Assembly: GCF_004217285.1 (NCBI RefSeq)
Contig: NZ_SHKS01000002.1
Span: 620,001-684,000 of the forward strand
Direction of reading: 5' to 3'
DNA: 64,000 nucleotides
Source: Streptomyces sp. BK239
GTDB lineage: Bacteria > Actinomycetota > Actinomycetes > Streptomycetales > Streptomycetaceae
A program made the position numbers and the translations under genes. The notes below the pieces were generated by a model. The model worked only from the letters and a program-made list of their open reading frames with translations. It did not search any database and was not told the origin of the DNA. Of the stretch, positions 1 to 9,361 are shown one piece after another (within the stretch, counting starts at the first letter, position 1; every line of letters starts with the position of its first letter).

Positions 1-81
1 TCCCCCGACGGCCGCACGATGTACGTCAACTGCTACACCCCTGGGACGACGTTCGCGGTGACGGGCCCCTGGCGGCGTTAG
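1..81 (+). CDS. C-terminus of a PhoX/DUF839-like phosphatase (partial)
   Basis: Reading from base 1 there is an open frame that ends at TAG (79-81). The 26 visible residues contain SPDGRTMYVN and end in FAVTGPWRR. The SPDG...LYVN pattern followed by a short TG-W ending is typical of the last beta-propeller blade of secreted, Tat-exported PhoX-type alkaline phosphatases (DUF839). Only the tail is in the window, so the assignment is by resemblance. Any secreted beta-propeller with an SPDG repeat is the alternative. Confidence 0.5.
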   Translation, partial: SPDGRTMYVNCYTPGTTFAVTGPWRR

Positions 82-144
82 CTCCGCCGACCCGGTGATC
101 CGGGCGGGTGACAGAACCGAAGACGCGAGCATATTTACACACGA

Positions 145-1080
145 GTGATCGCTCGTTTCTCGTACTTTCATCGGGTGATCACTCCTGTACGTCGTCTCGC
201 CGTGGTCTGTGCCCTGGGCGCCGCTCTGGCCGCCTGCGGCCAGGCCCCGGCGCCCCCGGCCGCCCGCCCGGCCCCCGACCGTCCCAGCCCGTCCGGCTCC
301 CCCACGGCTTTGCCGTCCGGCGCACCCACCGCCACGGCGCCGCCATCCCGCACGAGCCCTTCCCCCGCGCCCACGCTGGCCCCGGGGCCGGCCGGCCTGA
401 CCCCCGTCTTCGAGCACGGTTCCCGCACCGGCGGCAAGACCGTCGCCCTCACCTTCGACGCCGACATGACCGCCGATCAGGGGCCGCGGGCGGCGGGCGG
501 GGAGCGTTTCGACCACCCGCAACTGATCGCCGCGCTGCGCGAGCTGAAGGTGCCGTCCACCGTGTTCATGACGGGCCGGTGGGCCGAGGAGTACCCGGAC
601 CAGGCGCGTTCCGTCGGACGCGACCCGCTGTTCGAGGTCGCCAACCACTCCTACAGCCACTACGCCTTCACCGACGACTGCTACGGCCTGCCCACGGTGC
701 CGAAGGAGCGGATGCGCGCCGACGTGGAGCGGGCGTACGCCGCCTTCCGGGCGGCCGGGGTGCCGAACGCGATGCCCTACTTCCGCTTCCCCGGCGGCTG
801 TCACGACCGGCGGGCGCTGCGCGAGGTGAGCGGCGCGGGCGTCACCGCCGTGCAGTGGGACGTGGTGAGCGGCGACGCGTTCGCGACGGACGCGGACGCC
901 GTGGCCCGGCAGGTGCTGGACGGGGTGAGACCCGGGTCGGTGGTCGTCATGCACTGCACCCGCAGCGCAGCCCCCACGACCGAGCGCGCGGTCCGCGCGA
1001 TCGTCCCCGAACTGCGCCGCCGGGGCTACCGTTTCGTCAAGGTCTCCGAGCTGATCCGGGTGGCCGGCGAGCGGCGCTGA
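145..1080 (+). CDS. Polysaccharide deacetylase (CE4/NodB) lipoprotein
   Basis: Predicted cell-surface carbohydrate deacetylase of the NodB/CE4 fold. A basic N-terminus and hydrophobic stretch lead to a lipobox (LAAC, Cys31 from the first GTG). A Pro/Ala/Ser-rich linker follows to about residue 85, then the NodB domain. Visible motifs are LTFDADMT (D105, D107; base and metal), the metal pair H168/H172 in HSYSH, the YFRFPGG substrate motif and a C-terminal VVMHC segment. No ribosome-binding site is clear. GTG at 145 is used, and GTG at 175, which still keeps a full signal peptide, is equally possible. Length (311 residues) is normal for a streptomycete lipoprotein deacetylase. The natural substrate, peptidoglycan or another glycan, cannot be read from the sequence. 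Confidence 0.88.
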   Translation: MIARFSYFHRVITPVRRLAVVCALGAALAACGQAPAPPAARPAPDRPSPSGSPTALPSGAPTATAPPSRTSPSPAPTLAPGPAGLTPVFEHGSRTGGKTVALTFDADMTADQGPRAAGGERFDHPQLIAALRELKVPSTVFMTGRWAEEYPDQARSVGRDPLFEVANHSYSHYAFTDDCYGLPTVPKERMRADVERAYAAFRAAGVPNAMPYFRFPGGCHDRRALREVSGAGVTAVQWDVVSGDAFATDADAVARQVLDGVRPGSVVVMHCTRSAAPTTERAVRAIVPELRRRGYRFVKVSELIRVAGERR

Positions 1081-1122
1081 GACACACCCGCGCGCGGGCG
1101 GCGCGTTCGTACCCTGGAAGGT

Positions 1123-1311
1123 ATGAGCGACGAGAGCGGCAACGCCTACTGCCTGATCGACGACGCCCGGCCGCCCCGGGCCGACGGGCCGCCGTACGCG
1201 GCCTGCGTGCTCTGCCAGGAGCCGACGGAGTACCCCGACTCGTACAAGGGCATCACCCTGTGCCCCGTCTGCGAATGGCAGGAGGCCCAGCGCACGGCCT
1301 GCTCGGGCTGA
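1123..1311 (+). CDS. Small two-CxxC zinc-ribbon protein
   Basis: Encodes 62 residues with two CxxC knuckles (C28/C31 in CVLC and C47/C50 in CPVC), the spacing of a minimal zinc ribbon. Nothing else is recognisable. The GGAAGG just before the ATG and the good codon bias support it as a real gene. It ends 25 bp before the convergent stop of the ABC permease on the other strand, with no obvious hairpin between. Function is unknown; small zinc ribbons of this type usually bind nucleic acid or a protein partner, but that is family-level guesswork. Confidence 0.72.
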   Translation: MSDESGNAYCLIDDARPPRADGPPYAACVLCQEPTEYPDSYKGITLCPVCEWQEAQRTACSG

Positions 1312-1335
1312 ACGTACGTCTGCCCGTCGGCGGCT

Positions 1336-2007
1336 TCAGGCCGACCGCCGGGACGTCAGCGCGCACGCCACCGCGGTGGCCGCGGCGGAGATCAGCGCCG
1401 CCGCGGCCAGCGGCAGCAGCGGCGGATGCACCGTCGCCGACCGCGACCCGCTGACCAGGCCCTCGACCGCCGCCTGAGCCGGAGAGCCGGTCGCCACCAG
1501 CGCGAGCAGCGCCGCGAGCAGCAGCGAGGGCACCGCACGGCCGGGCGTGCGCAGGACGGGCCAGGCGGTGAGCGCGCCCACGGCCGTGCCGAGCAGCGCA
1601 CAGGTCAGAGCCGCGAGCAGCCCCGCCGCGGCGGCCTCGGGCAGGGGGATCCGCTGCTGGTGGTCGGCGCTCACCGGGTCGCTGATCAGCGTCAGGACCG
1701 CCGTCGCCGCCGTCCCGAGCACGGCGGCGGCCGTCAGCGCCGCCAGCACGGCGGCCAGGTGCGCCCGCGCGGGTCCGGCCGCCGCCGCGACGACGGTACG
1801 GGCCGCCGGGGGCTCGTCGGTCACACAGATCCGCACCAGCCAGGCGGCGACGGGCAGCAGGGCCGCGGCCGCGTAGCCGAGCGAGTCCAGCACGGGCTGG
1901 CCGCTCTGCACGCCGACGCCCAGGAACACGGCGTACAGCAGGAACGGCGGCAGCCAGCGCTGGGAGCGCACGAGCAGGGCGGCCCGGTACCGCAGGAGGG
2001 CTTTCAC
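1336..2007 (-). CDS. ABC transporter permease, membrane subunit
   Basis: A 223-residue, very hydrophobic protein with about six predicted membrane segments and short loops, starting with the basic MKALLRYRAALL typical of ABC-2-like exporter subunits. Its GTG start overlaps the TGA of the upstream ATPase gene (GTGA), so the two are translationally coupled and form a two-gene exporter. No family signature tells what is exported. It faces the zinc-ribbon gene tail to tail. Confidence 0.8.
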   Translation of the reverse strand: MKALLRYRAALLVRSQRWLPPFLLYAVFLGVGVQSGQPVLDSLGYAAAALLPVAAWLVRICVTDEPPAARTVVAAAAGPARAHLAAVLAALTAAAVLGTAATAVLTLISDPVSADHQQRIPLPEAAAAGLLAALTCALLGTAVGALTAWPVLRTPGRAVPSLLLAALLALVATGSPAQAAVEGLVSGSRSATVHPPLLPLAAAALISAAATAVACALTSRRSA

Positions 2008-2876
2008 GAGGCGCCTTCACGGTCGGGCCCGGTCGCCGCTGCCGGGCCGACGCCGATCACGTGCCACGGCGGGCGGGCGGTGAGCAGGGCGCGGAGCAGC
2101 ACGTCGGAGCGGGAGGCGGGGACGGTGAGGCGGTGGACTCCGGGGGCTGTCTCCTCGGCGGTGACGGCCAGGCGCAGCGCCTGGACCGGCAGCGGCCCGG
2201 GCGGCCCCTGCACCTCGACGGCCACGTGCGGTCCCGGGTCGGCGGGGGGCGGTTCCGTACGGGGGTGCAGGCCGCCGTCCCGGACCGTGTACTCGGCGTC
2301 GGTGGTCCCGGCGAGGCGGCGCGGGTCGTGGTCGACGAAGACGACGGCCGCGCCGGACGCCGTCCTCTCGGCGACCGCCCGCTCCAGTTCGGCCCGCGCG
2401 CCGGCGTCCAGTCCGGTCCACGCCTCGTCCAGGACGAGCAGTTCCGGCTCGGCGAGGAGCGCCTGCGCCACGGCGACCTTCTGGCTGGTCCCCTTGGACA
2501 GCCGGGCCATCGGCACGCGCGCGTGGGCGACGACGCCGAAGCGGTCCAGCCACTCCTCTGCGGCCCGCCCGGCGGCGGGGCGGGCCAGGCCGTGCACGGT
2601 CCCGAGGTGGGTGAGGTAGCCGACGGCGGTGAAGGGCAGGGCGGCGGGGAAGCGTTCGGGGACGTACGCGGTGCGGGGGCGGCCGGTGAGCCGTCCCTCC
2701 GTCGGGGCGTCGACGCGCGCCAGGAGGCGGAGCAGGGTGGACTTGCCGGTGCCGTTGGCCCCCTGGACGCGGGTGAGAGCGCCGGGCGTCAGCTCCAGGC
2801 TCGCGTCGCGGAACACCCAGGGACCACGCACGCCGTAGCGGCGGCCCACCCTGTCCAGACGTAACACGTAGGTCAT
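2004..2876 (-). CDS. ABC transporter ATP-binding protein
   Basis: Cytoplasmic ATPase of a two-gene exporter (290 residues). Walker A is GANGTGKST, Walker B is LLVLDEA, and the H-loop lies in VFVDHD. The signature loop reads LSKGTSQK rather than the usual LSGGQ, a variation common in small exporter ATPases. A C-terminal extension of about 75 residues follows the nucleotide-binding domain. The frame is open far upstream, but ATG 2876 is chosen because GGGAGGA lies 7 bases before it and translation then begins with a normal ABC beta-strand (YVLRLDRVGRRYG). The permease follows with a GTGA overlap. Confidence 0.87.
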   Translation of the reverse strand: MTYVLRLDRVGRRYGVRGPWVFRDASLELTPGALTRVQGANGTGKSTLLRLLARVDAPTEGRLTGRPRTAYVPERFPAALPFTAVGYLTHLGTVHGLARPAAGRAAEEWLDRFGVVAHARVPMARLSKGTSQKVAVAQALLAEPELLVLDEAWTGLDAGARAELERAVAERTASGAAVVFVDHDPRRLAGTTDAEYTVRDGGLHPRTEPPPADPGPHVAVEVQGPPGPLPVQALRLAVTAEETAPGVHRLTVPASRSDVLLRALLTARPPWHVIGVGPAAATGPDREGAS

Positions 2877-2964
2877 CGCCACATCCTCCCGTACGCCCGC
2901 CCGCGGACGAGGAGGGCGGCCCCTCTCCAGGAGGACTGTCCGGGGCCCCTTAGGGTTGGCCGGT

Positions 2965-3696
2965 GTGAGTTCTGATCGTGCGTCCGCAGGTGACAGTCCC
3001 TTCCGCTCCGAGGTGAGCGCGCGCGACGCCGCGCCGCAGTTCGTGCTGCCCCTCGTCCTCCACCTGGAGAAGGCGGCTCCTCCTGCCCGTACCGACGCGC
3101 TGGAGACGGCCGCCCGGGCGGTGCTCGTGCTGCTCGGCGACGAGCGGGCCGTCGGGGACGGCGAGTGGGCGCAGGCCGTGCGGGACTGGCAGGACGCCCG
3201 GATCCGGAAGGTCGTACGGCGGGCCCGGGGCGCCGAGTGGCGGCGGGCCGAGGCGCTGCCGGGGATCACCGTCACGGGGAAGGCGGCCGAGGTGCGGGTG
3301 TTCCCGCCGGTGCCGCTGGACGGGTGGCCCAAGGAGCTCGCGAAACTCCAGGTGTCCGGCACCGAGCTGGATGACCCCGAGATCCCGGCGAAGCCGGATC
3401 CGGACGCTCCGGTGCTGTGGATGAGCCCGGAGGTGGAGATGTCCGCGGGCAAGGCGATGGCGCAGGCCGGGCACGGGGCGCAGCTCGCCTGGTGGGAGCT
3501 GACGGACGACGAGCGGTCGGCGTGGCGGGAGTCGGGGTTCGCGCTCTCGGTGCGGACCCCGGAGCCCGCACGGTGGCGTGAACTGACCGCGAGCGGGCTG
3601 CCGTTGGTGCGGGACGCCGGTTTCACCGAGATCGCTCCCGGCAGCTGCACGGTGGTCGCGGACCATCCGGCCCTGCGGGCGCGGTCGACGCGGTGA
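2965..3696 (+). CDS. Peptidyl-tRNA hydrolase, PTH2 type
   Basis: The C-terminal half contains MSAGKAMAQAGHGAQLAWW, the lysine-glutamine-histidine motif of the PTH2 family, which cleaves peptidyl-tRNA to recycle tRNA. The N-terminal 100 residues are an actinobacterial extension. GTG 2965 is chosen; a TTG at 2956 is also in frame. A TAGGGT hexamer (2951-2956) sits 8 bases before this GTG with no Shine-Dalgarno between, which fits a leaderless transcript. The gene is monocistronic and diverges from the ABC ATPase with an intergenic gap of about 90 bp. Length (about 243 residues) matches streptomycete homologues as I recall them. Confidence 0.78.
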   Translation: MSSDRASAGDSPFRSEVSARDAAPQFVLPLVLHLEKAAPPARTDALETAARAVLVLLGDERAVGDGEWAQAVRDWQDARIRKVVRRARGAEWRRAEALPGITVTGKAAEVRVFPPVPLDGWPKELAKLQVSGTELDDPEIPAKPDPDAPVLWMSPEVEMSAGKAMAQAGHGAQLAWWELTDDERSAWRESGFALSVRTPEPARWRELTASGLPLVRDAGFTEIAPGSCTVVADHPALRARSTR

Positions 3697-3932
3697 GGGC
3701 GCCCCGTCCGGCTCCCCTGCGTTGACGTGCACGCGGTCGATTCCTCTCCTCTCCTTTGAACCCGCTGTGCCCGGCGCGCGTACCAGACGGGGACGGGGAC
3801 CGGCGGGCGCTGCCCGCACGCTCCGGGCCGAACCTCAAATGTTGCTCTGAAGGACGGGGGCGGGCGGTTCGGGGGGCGGTGCCCGGGTCATATCCCCGTC
3901 ACCGCGGTGGGGGCCGGACGGAGGAGGGGACC

Positions 3933-5246
3933 ATGACGCGACTCGGGACGGGAATCGGCTGGCGGCCGGAGATCGCGGACGCCGTCGAGCGGATGCCGGG
4001 CATCGACTGGGTCGAGGCGGTGGCGGAGAACGTCTGCCCCGGCCACCTCCCCGACTCCCTGCTGCGGCTGCGCGAGCGCGGCGTCACCGTCGTACCGCAC
4101 GGCGTCTCGCTCGGGCTCGGCGGCGCGGACCGGCCCGACGAGGGGCGGCTCACGGCGCTGGCCGAGCGGGCCGAGGCGCTGGGCTCGCCGCTGGTGACCG
4201 AGCACATCGCGTTCGTCCGCGCGGGCGGTCCGCTGACGGCCTCCCCGCGCCTGGAGGCCGGGCACCTGCTGCCCGTGCCCCGCACCCGCGACGCCCTCGA
4301 CGTGCTGTGCGAGAACGTGCGCATCGCGCAGGAAGCGCTGCCCGTGCCGCTCGCCGTGGAGAACATCGCCGCGCTCATCTCCTGGCCCGGCGATGAGATG
4401 ACCGAGGGCCAGTTCCTCTACGACCTCGCCGACCGCACCGGCGTGCGGCTGCTGATCGACGTCGCCAACCTGCACACCAACCACGTCAACCGTGGTGAGG
4501 ACCCGGCCGAGGCGCTCGCCGAACTGCCCCTGGAGGCCATCGCGTACGTCCATGTCGCGGGCGGCTTCGAGCGGGACGGCGTCTGGCACGACAGCCACGC
4601 CCACCCGGTGCCGCGCCCCGTCCTCGACATCCTGACCGACCTCGCCTCCCGTGTCTCCCCGCCCGGGGTGCTTCTGGAGCGCGACGAGAACTTTCCCGAA
4701 CCGGCAGAGCTGGAAGGGGAGTTGAGCGCGATCCGGGATGCGGTGGAGCGGGGCGCGCGCACCCGCCCCCAGGCGGAGGGCCGCCCGGAGCAGCGGGCCC
4801 AGGACCACGCCGCTCCGGTGCCTCCCGGCGGCGAAGCGGCCCGGCAGCGTCTCGCCCTGGCCCAGGCCGCGCTGCTGTCCGCGCTGGTCGCCGGGACTCC
4901 CGTCCCGGAGGGGTTCGACCGGGTGCGGCTCGGGGTGCAGTCGCGGGCGCTGGCGGCCAAACGGGCGGACGTGGTGGCGAAGGTCGCCCCGGAGCTGCCG
5001 TCGATCCTCGGCACGGAGTACCGGGCCGCCTTCGTCGGTTACGCCCAGCGCCACCCGATGCGCGGCGGTTACCGCCAGGACGCCCTGGACTTCGCGGAGT
5101 CGCTGCTGCTGGGCGAGAAGCTGACGGAGGGCCGCGCCCGGCGGGAGCTGCGCCGGTGGTGGCTGGACCGGTCGGGGCCCGCCCCGCGGCCGCTGTCGCG
5201 ACTGGCCCGGGTGGGGCAGGTCGGCCGGTCGTTGATCGGACGCTGA
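3933..5246 (+). CDS. DUF692 multinuclear non-haem iron oxidative enzyme (MNIO family)
   Basis: A TIM-barrel enzyme of the DUF692 family. Characterised members (MbnB, TglH) are iron-dependent oxidases that modify peptides, usually together with a partner protein. The metal-ligand pattern is intact: [44 protein letters not shown] and [10 protein letters not shown]. The barrel covers roughly residues 1-280. A further 155 residues form an Ala/Arg-rich C-terminal domain, longer than the minimal family. ATG 3933 is preceded by GGAGGGG. The neighbours, DUF4142 and TIGR04222 proteins, recur with DUF692 in actinobacteria as I recall. No short precursor peptide gene is visible. Immediately downstream is a 24-bp-unit repeat that stays in this reading frame for its first third. 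Confidence 0.86.
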   Translation: MTRLGTGIGWRPEIADAVERMPGIDWVEAVAENVCPGHLPDSLLRLRERGVTVVPHGVSLGLGGADRPDEGRLTALAERAEALGSPLVTEHIAFVRAGGPLTASPRLEAGHLLPVPRTRDALDVLCENVRIAQEALPVPLAVENIAALISWPGDEMTEGQFLYDLADRTGVRLLIDVANLHTNHVNRGEDPAEALAELPLEAIAYVHVAGGFERDGVWHDSHAHPVPRPVLDILTDLASRVSPPGVLLERDENFPEPAELEGELSAIRDAVERGARTRPQAEGRPEQRAQDHAAPVPPGGEAARQRLALAQAALLSALVAGTPVPEGFDRVRLGVQSRALAAKRADVVAKVAPELPSILGTEYRAAFVGYAQRHPMRGGYRQDALDFAESLLLGEKLTEGRARRELRRWWLDRSGPAPRPLSRLARVGQVGRSLIGR

Positions 5247-5274
5247 GGCGGCGCCGGGACCGGCCCTGGCCCAC

Positions 5275-5758
5275 GGCCCGACGCCTGGTCCGGCGACCGA
5301 CCCGACACCTGCCCGCGGCCCGGCCCGACACCCGGTCCGATGGCCGGCCCAGCGCCCGGCCCGACACCCGGTCCGGTGGCCGACCCGACGCCTGGTCCGA
5401 TGGCCAGCCCGACAGCCGGTCCGGTGGCCGACCCGGCGCCTGACCCGGTGGCCGGCCCAGCGCCCGGTCCGATGGCCGAGCCGACACCCAGTCCGGCGGC
5501 CGACCCGACGCCTGACCCGGTGGCCGGCCCGACACCTGCCCGCGGCCCGGCCCGACACCCGGTCCGGCGGCCGGCCCAGCGCCCGGCCCGACACCCGGCC
5601 CGGCGGCCGACCCGACGCCTGCCCCGGCGGCCGGCCCAGCGCCCGGTCCGATGGCCGAGCCGACACCCAGTCCGGTGGCCGGCCCAGCGCCCGGTCCGAC
5701 ACCCGGTCCGGTGGCCGACCCGGCGCCTGGCCCGGTGGCGGCCCGGCGCCCGGTCCGG
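5275..5758. repeat. Imperfect minisatellite of 24-bp units
   Basis: About 480 bp between the DUF692 stop and the next promoter are built of degenerate 24-bp units of the form GGTCCGATGGCCGACCCGAC plus four more bases, themselves made of 6- and 12-bp sub-units. Read in the DUF692 frame, the first units encode an eight-residue pattern (GPMADPTP and variants). Insertions later shift the frame, so the same peptide pattern reappears in another frame near 5650. No ribosome-binding site introduces it, so I treat it as non-coding DNA that expanded by slippage. It explains the long artificial open frames on both strands here. Confidence 0.85.
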
Positions 5759-5763
5759 GGCAG

Positions 5764-5769
5764 TAATAT
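5764..5769 (+). promoter_or_regulatory. Candidate -10 hexamer TAATAT for the DUF4142 gene
   Basis: TAATAT is the first AT-rich hexamer after the GC-rich repeat and lies 58 bases before the DUF4142 ATG. No good -35 hexamer is seen at the expected distance, because that position falls inside the minisatellite. Length change in the repeat could therefore alter this promoter. Confidence 0.35.
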
Positions 5770-5826
5770 GCCTTTCCCGCACGCACCCGAAGCGCACTGG
5801 CGTGCGGTGCGTGTGCAGGAGGCTCC

Positions 5827-6639
5827 ATGCGACCGCGACCCCCGATCAGGGGCAGAGGCATGTTCACCGGCACCGGGCTCATCATCACGGGCCTGGTGGC
5901 GACGCTGGCGGCGTTGATCCTCCCGCTCTGGTCCTACGAGGGCCGGCCCTCTCCGGGGACGAGCGTCGACACGCTGAACGCCGACACCGTGCCGACCCTG
6001 TACGGGCCGCTGACCGCTCTCGACCGGGACTTCCTCGTCAAGGTCCGGCTGGCCGGGCTCTGGGAGCTGCCGGCGGGGCGGCAGGCACAGCAGAAGGGCG
6101 TCGGCGAGGCCGTACGGACGGCGGGGCGGCATCTCGTCGAGGGGCACACCCTCCTCGACGAGCGGGTGCGCACCGTCGCGGCACAGCTGAACATCGCGCT
6201 GCCCGACCAGCCGAACGACCAGCAGAAGGCCTGGCTGTCCCAGCTGGACTCGGCTCAAGGCACGGACTACGACCGTGAGTTCGCCAACATCCTGCGGCTG
6301 GCGCACGGCCGGGTCTTCCCGCTCGTCGCCCAGGTGCGGGCGAGCACCCAGAACGCGCTGGTGCGCGGCCTCGCCGACGACGCCAACACCACCGTCCTCG
6401 ACCACATCACGGTCCTGGAGGCGACCGGTTACGTCGACTTCGCGGCTCTGGCCCGCGAGTTGGCGGCCACCGGCGCATCGCCGACCGCCCCCGCCACGAC
6501 GCCCGGCGCCCCCTCCGCACCCGCCGACCCCACCATCCCCGTCGATCCCGCCGCCCCCGCCGTGTCCGCCCCTGCCGCCCGGTCCGTGCCGGTGGATCCC
6601 GGCACCGGGCCCGGGCAGGTCGTCCCGGTCGCGCCGTGA
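5827..6639 (+). CDS. DUF4142 domain protein with membrane anchor
   Basis: A 270-residue protein. A basic N-terminus and one membrane/signal segment (about residues 14-35) precede a DUF4142 domain (about 58-215) with the family landmarks LDRDFLVKVRLAGLWE, HLVEGH and VLDHITVLEATG. DUF4142 is a four-helix, ferritin-like fold of unknown activity, here outside the membrane. A Pro/Ala/Thr-rich tail of about 45 residues follows. AGGAGG with 4 bases before ATG decides the start; ATG 5860 is a weaker alternative. The stop codon lies inside a triplicated 8-bp sequence (6633-6656). It sits between the DUF692 and TIGR04222 genes and probably belongs to the same functional group. Confidence 0.82.
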   Translation: MRPRPPIRGRGMFTGTGLIITGLVATLAALILPLWSYEGRPSPGTSVDTLNADTVPTLYGPLTALDRDFLVKVRLAGLWELPAGRQAQQKGVGEAVRTAGRHLVEGHTLLDERVRTVAAQLNIALPDQPNDQQKAWLSQLDSAQGTDYDREFANILRLAHGRVFPLVAQVRASTQNALVRGLADDANTTVLDHITVLEATGYVDFAALARELAATGASPTAPATTPGAPSAPADPTIPVDPAAPAVSAPAARSVPVDPGTGPGQVVPVAP

Positions 6640-6656
6640 CGCCGTGACGCCGTGAC
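6633..6656. repeat. Three tandem copies of GCCGTGAC spanning a stop codon
   Basis: GCCGTGAC occurs three times without spacing, and the TGA of the DUF4142 gene is in the first copy. A unit change of 8 bp would not affect this stop but alters the spacing to the next gene. Confidence 0.8.
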
Positions 6657-6753
6657 GCCGACATAAACGGAACATCACGTGCCAGCAACGCTCTGGGTCC
6701 GAACAGTGAACGAGGCATGGTGTTCCCGTGTGCGTCCGGCATAGAAACACGGC

Positions 6754-7545
<792 letters not shown>

Positions 7546-7694
7546 GCGGAGCGCTCTGATCCCTCGGGGGCGCGCCGACATCGAAGGGGGCGCACCGGGG
7601 GCATCGGGTGCGACACCCGGGCGCGGTGCTTGCCTTCGCCCCACGGCCGAACCAACCATCCCTTCTGTCGCCGCCGTGCACCGAAGGGACACCG

Positions 7695-9287
7695 ATGAGA
7701 GCCGCCGCCCTCTACCCGGCCGCCGGAGCCCTGCTCCTGTCGACCCTGACCGCCGCGCCGGCCGGCGGCGCCCCGCACACCGCAGGCGTCTCCGGCGTCG
7801 CGCTCGCCGCCGCCCGGGCCGCCGCCACGGGCGTCGCGTTCGGCAAGTGCTCCGACGCGCAGGACCTGCCGGGCGACCTGCAGTGCGGCAAGGTCTCCGT
7901 CCCGCTGGACTACGCCCGGCCTGACGGCAGGCAGATCGAGCTGACGGTCAGCCGGGTGCGGGCCACCCATCGCGACCCGCACAACAGCAAGCGCCGGGTG
8001 CCCCGGCAGGGCGCGCTCGTCTTCAACCCGGGCGGGCCCGGCGCCTCCGGGCTGTACTTCCCGCTGGTCGGGCTGATGCCCGAGTGGAAGCGCATCGGGG
8101 CCGCCTACGACCTCGTCGGCTACGACCCGCGCGGCGTCGGCCGCTCCGCGCCGCTGTCCTGCCAGAAGCCCGAGGACTTCTTCAAGGGCCCCTCGCCCGC
8201 CCCGGCCCACCCCTCGGAGGCGTACAAGCGGGAACGCGTCGCGCGGGCCAAGAAGCTGGCGCGCGGCTGCGCCGAGCGGACGGGCAGTGCCCTGCGGCAC
8301 TACAACTCGCTCAACAACGCCCGCGACCTGGACGTGCTGCGCGCCGCGCTCGGCGAGGAGCGGCTGACGTTCATGGGGGCGTCGTACGGCACCTACTTCG
8401 GCGCGCTGTACGCGACGATGTTCCCCTCGCACGTGCGGCGGATGGTGTTCGACGCGGCCGTGAACCCCGACCCGGCGAAGGTCTGGTACCGCAACAATCT
8501 CGACCAGTCGGTGGCGTTCGAGAGCCGCTGGACCGACCTGCGCGAGTGGATCGCCGCCAACGACGAGGTGTACGGGCTGGGCGGGACCGCCGAGGCGGTG
8601 CGGCTGAGCTACGAGCGGGCGCTGGCCCGGCTGGCCGAGAAGCCGGCCGGCGGCGCCGTGGGCCCCGGCCAGTTGCAGGGCGCGTTCCTCCAGGCCGGCT
8701 ACTACGACGACCTCTGGCCGTCGCGGGCCGAGGCGCTGTCGGCGTATCTGAAGGGCGATCCGGAGCCGCTGGTCGCGCTGGCCTCGCCGGTCCGGGAGGC
8801 CGCCGCCGAGGCGGAGAACGCGAGCGCCGTCTACACGGCCGTGGAGTGCAACGACGCGCCCTGGCCGACCGACTTCCGGGTGTGGGACCGCGACAACACG
8901 CGGCTCGCGCGGGTGGCGCCGTTCGAGACCTGGGACAACGTGTGGGCGAACCTGCCGTGCGCGTACTGGACCGCGCCCCGGCAGCGGCCGCTGGATGTGC
9001 GGACGGGGCCGGGCGAGCTGCCGCCGACGCTGATCCTGGCCGCCGAGCGGGACGCCGCCGCGCCGTACGACGGGGCGCTGGAGTTGCACCGGCGGCTGTC
9101 GGACTCGGTGCTGGTGACCGAGCGGGACGCCGGCACGCACGGCATCGCGGGCGGGCCCAACCGGTGCGTCAACGGCCACCTCGACGCCTACCTGCTGGAG
9201 GGCCGGCTGCCCTCGCGGCGGGCCGCCTGCGTGGGACACGCGGCGCCTGCGGCCACGGCCCCGGGGGCGAAAGCGGCGGCGAAGTGA
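7695..9287 (+). CDS. Secreted alpha/beta-hydrolase, tripeptidyl aminopeptidase family (S33)
   Basis: A 530-residue exported serine peptidase of the Streptomyces Tap/Slp type, which removes short peptides from N-termini of extracellular proteins. A signal peptide covers about residues 1-26. The triad is visible as Ser230 in GASYGTYFG, Asp453 in AAERD and His482 in GTHGIAG. The oxyanion region is FNPGGPGASG, and the C-terminal TAP-like domain includes CAYW and a paired Cys near residue 525. GAAGGG lies before ATG 7695. It ends just before a strong bidirectional hairpin shared with hemQ. Confidence 0.88.
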   Translation: MRAAALYPAAGALLLSTLTAAPAGGAPHTAGVSGVALAAARAAATGVAFGKCSDAQDLPGDLQCGKVSVPLDYARPDGRQIELTVSRVRATHRDPHNSKRRVPRQGALVFNPGGPGASGLYFPLVGLMPEWKRIGAAYDLVGYDPRGVGRSAPLSCQKPEDFFKGPSPAPAHPSEAYKRERVARAKKLARGCAERTGSALRHYNSLNNARDLDVLRAALGEERLTFMGASYGTYFGALYATMFPSHVRRMVFDAAVNPDPAKVWYRNNLDQSVAFESRWTDLREWIAANDEVYGLGGTAEAVRLSYERALARLAEKPAGGAVGPGQLQGAFLQAGYYDDLWPSRAEALSAYLKGDPEPLVALASPVREAAAEAENASAVYTAVECNDAPWPTDFRVWDRDNTRLARVAPFETWDNVWANLPCAYWTAPRQRPLDVRTGPGELPPTLILAAERDAAAPYDGALELHRRLSDSVLVTERDAGTHGIAGGPNRCVNGHLDAYLLEGRLPSRRAACVGHAAPAATAPGAKAAAK

Positions 9288-9316
9288 GAGCGTGAGCGGC
9301 CTCCGGCGCGCTCACG

Positions 9317-9350
9317 CGCGCGGAGCCGCACCGTGATGCGGCTCCGCGCG
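9317..9350. terminator. Bidirectional hairpin between S33 peptidase and hemQ
   Basis: Perfect 14-bp inverted repeat (9317-9330 and 9337-9350) with loop CCGTGA. It lies 30 bp after the peptidase stop and 11 bp after the hemQ stop on the opposite strand, so it can serve both. There is no T-run, as usual for streptomycete terminators. Confidence 0.85.
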
Positions 9351-9361
9351 TGCGGGGCGTT

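Noticed and set aside
2877..3650. N-terminal extension of the ABC ATPase frame
   Set aside because: It is antisense to the PTH2 gene and starts without a ribosome-binding site; ATG 2876 has one.
5275..5758. Possible CRISPR array
   Set aside because: Units are contiguous and degenerate with no unique spacers, and no cas genes are present.
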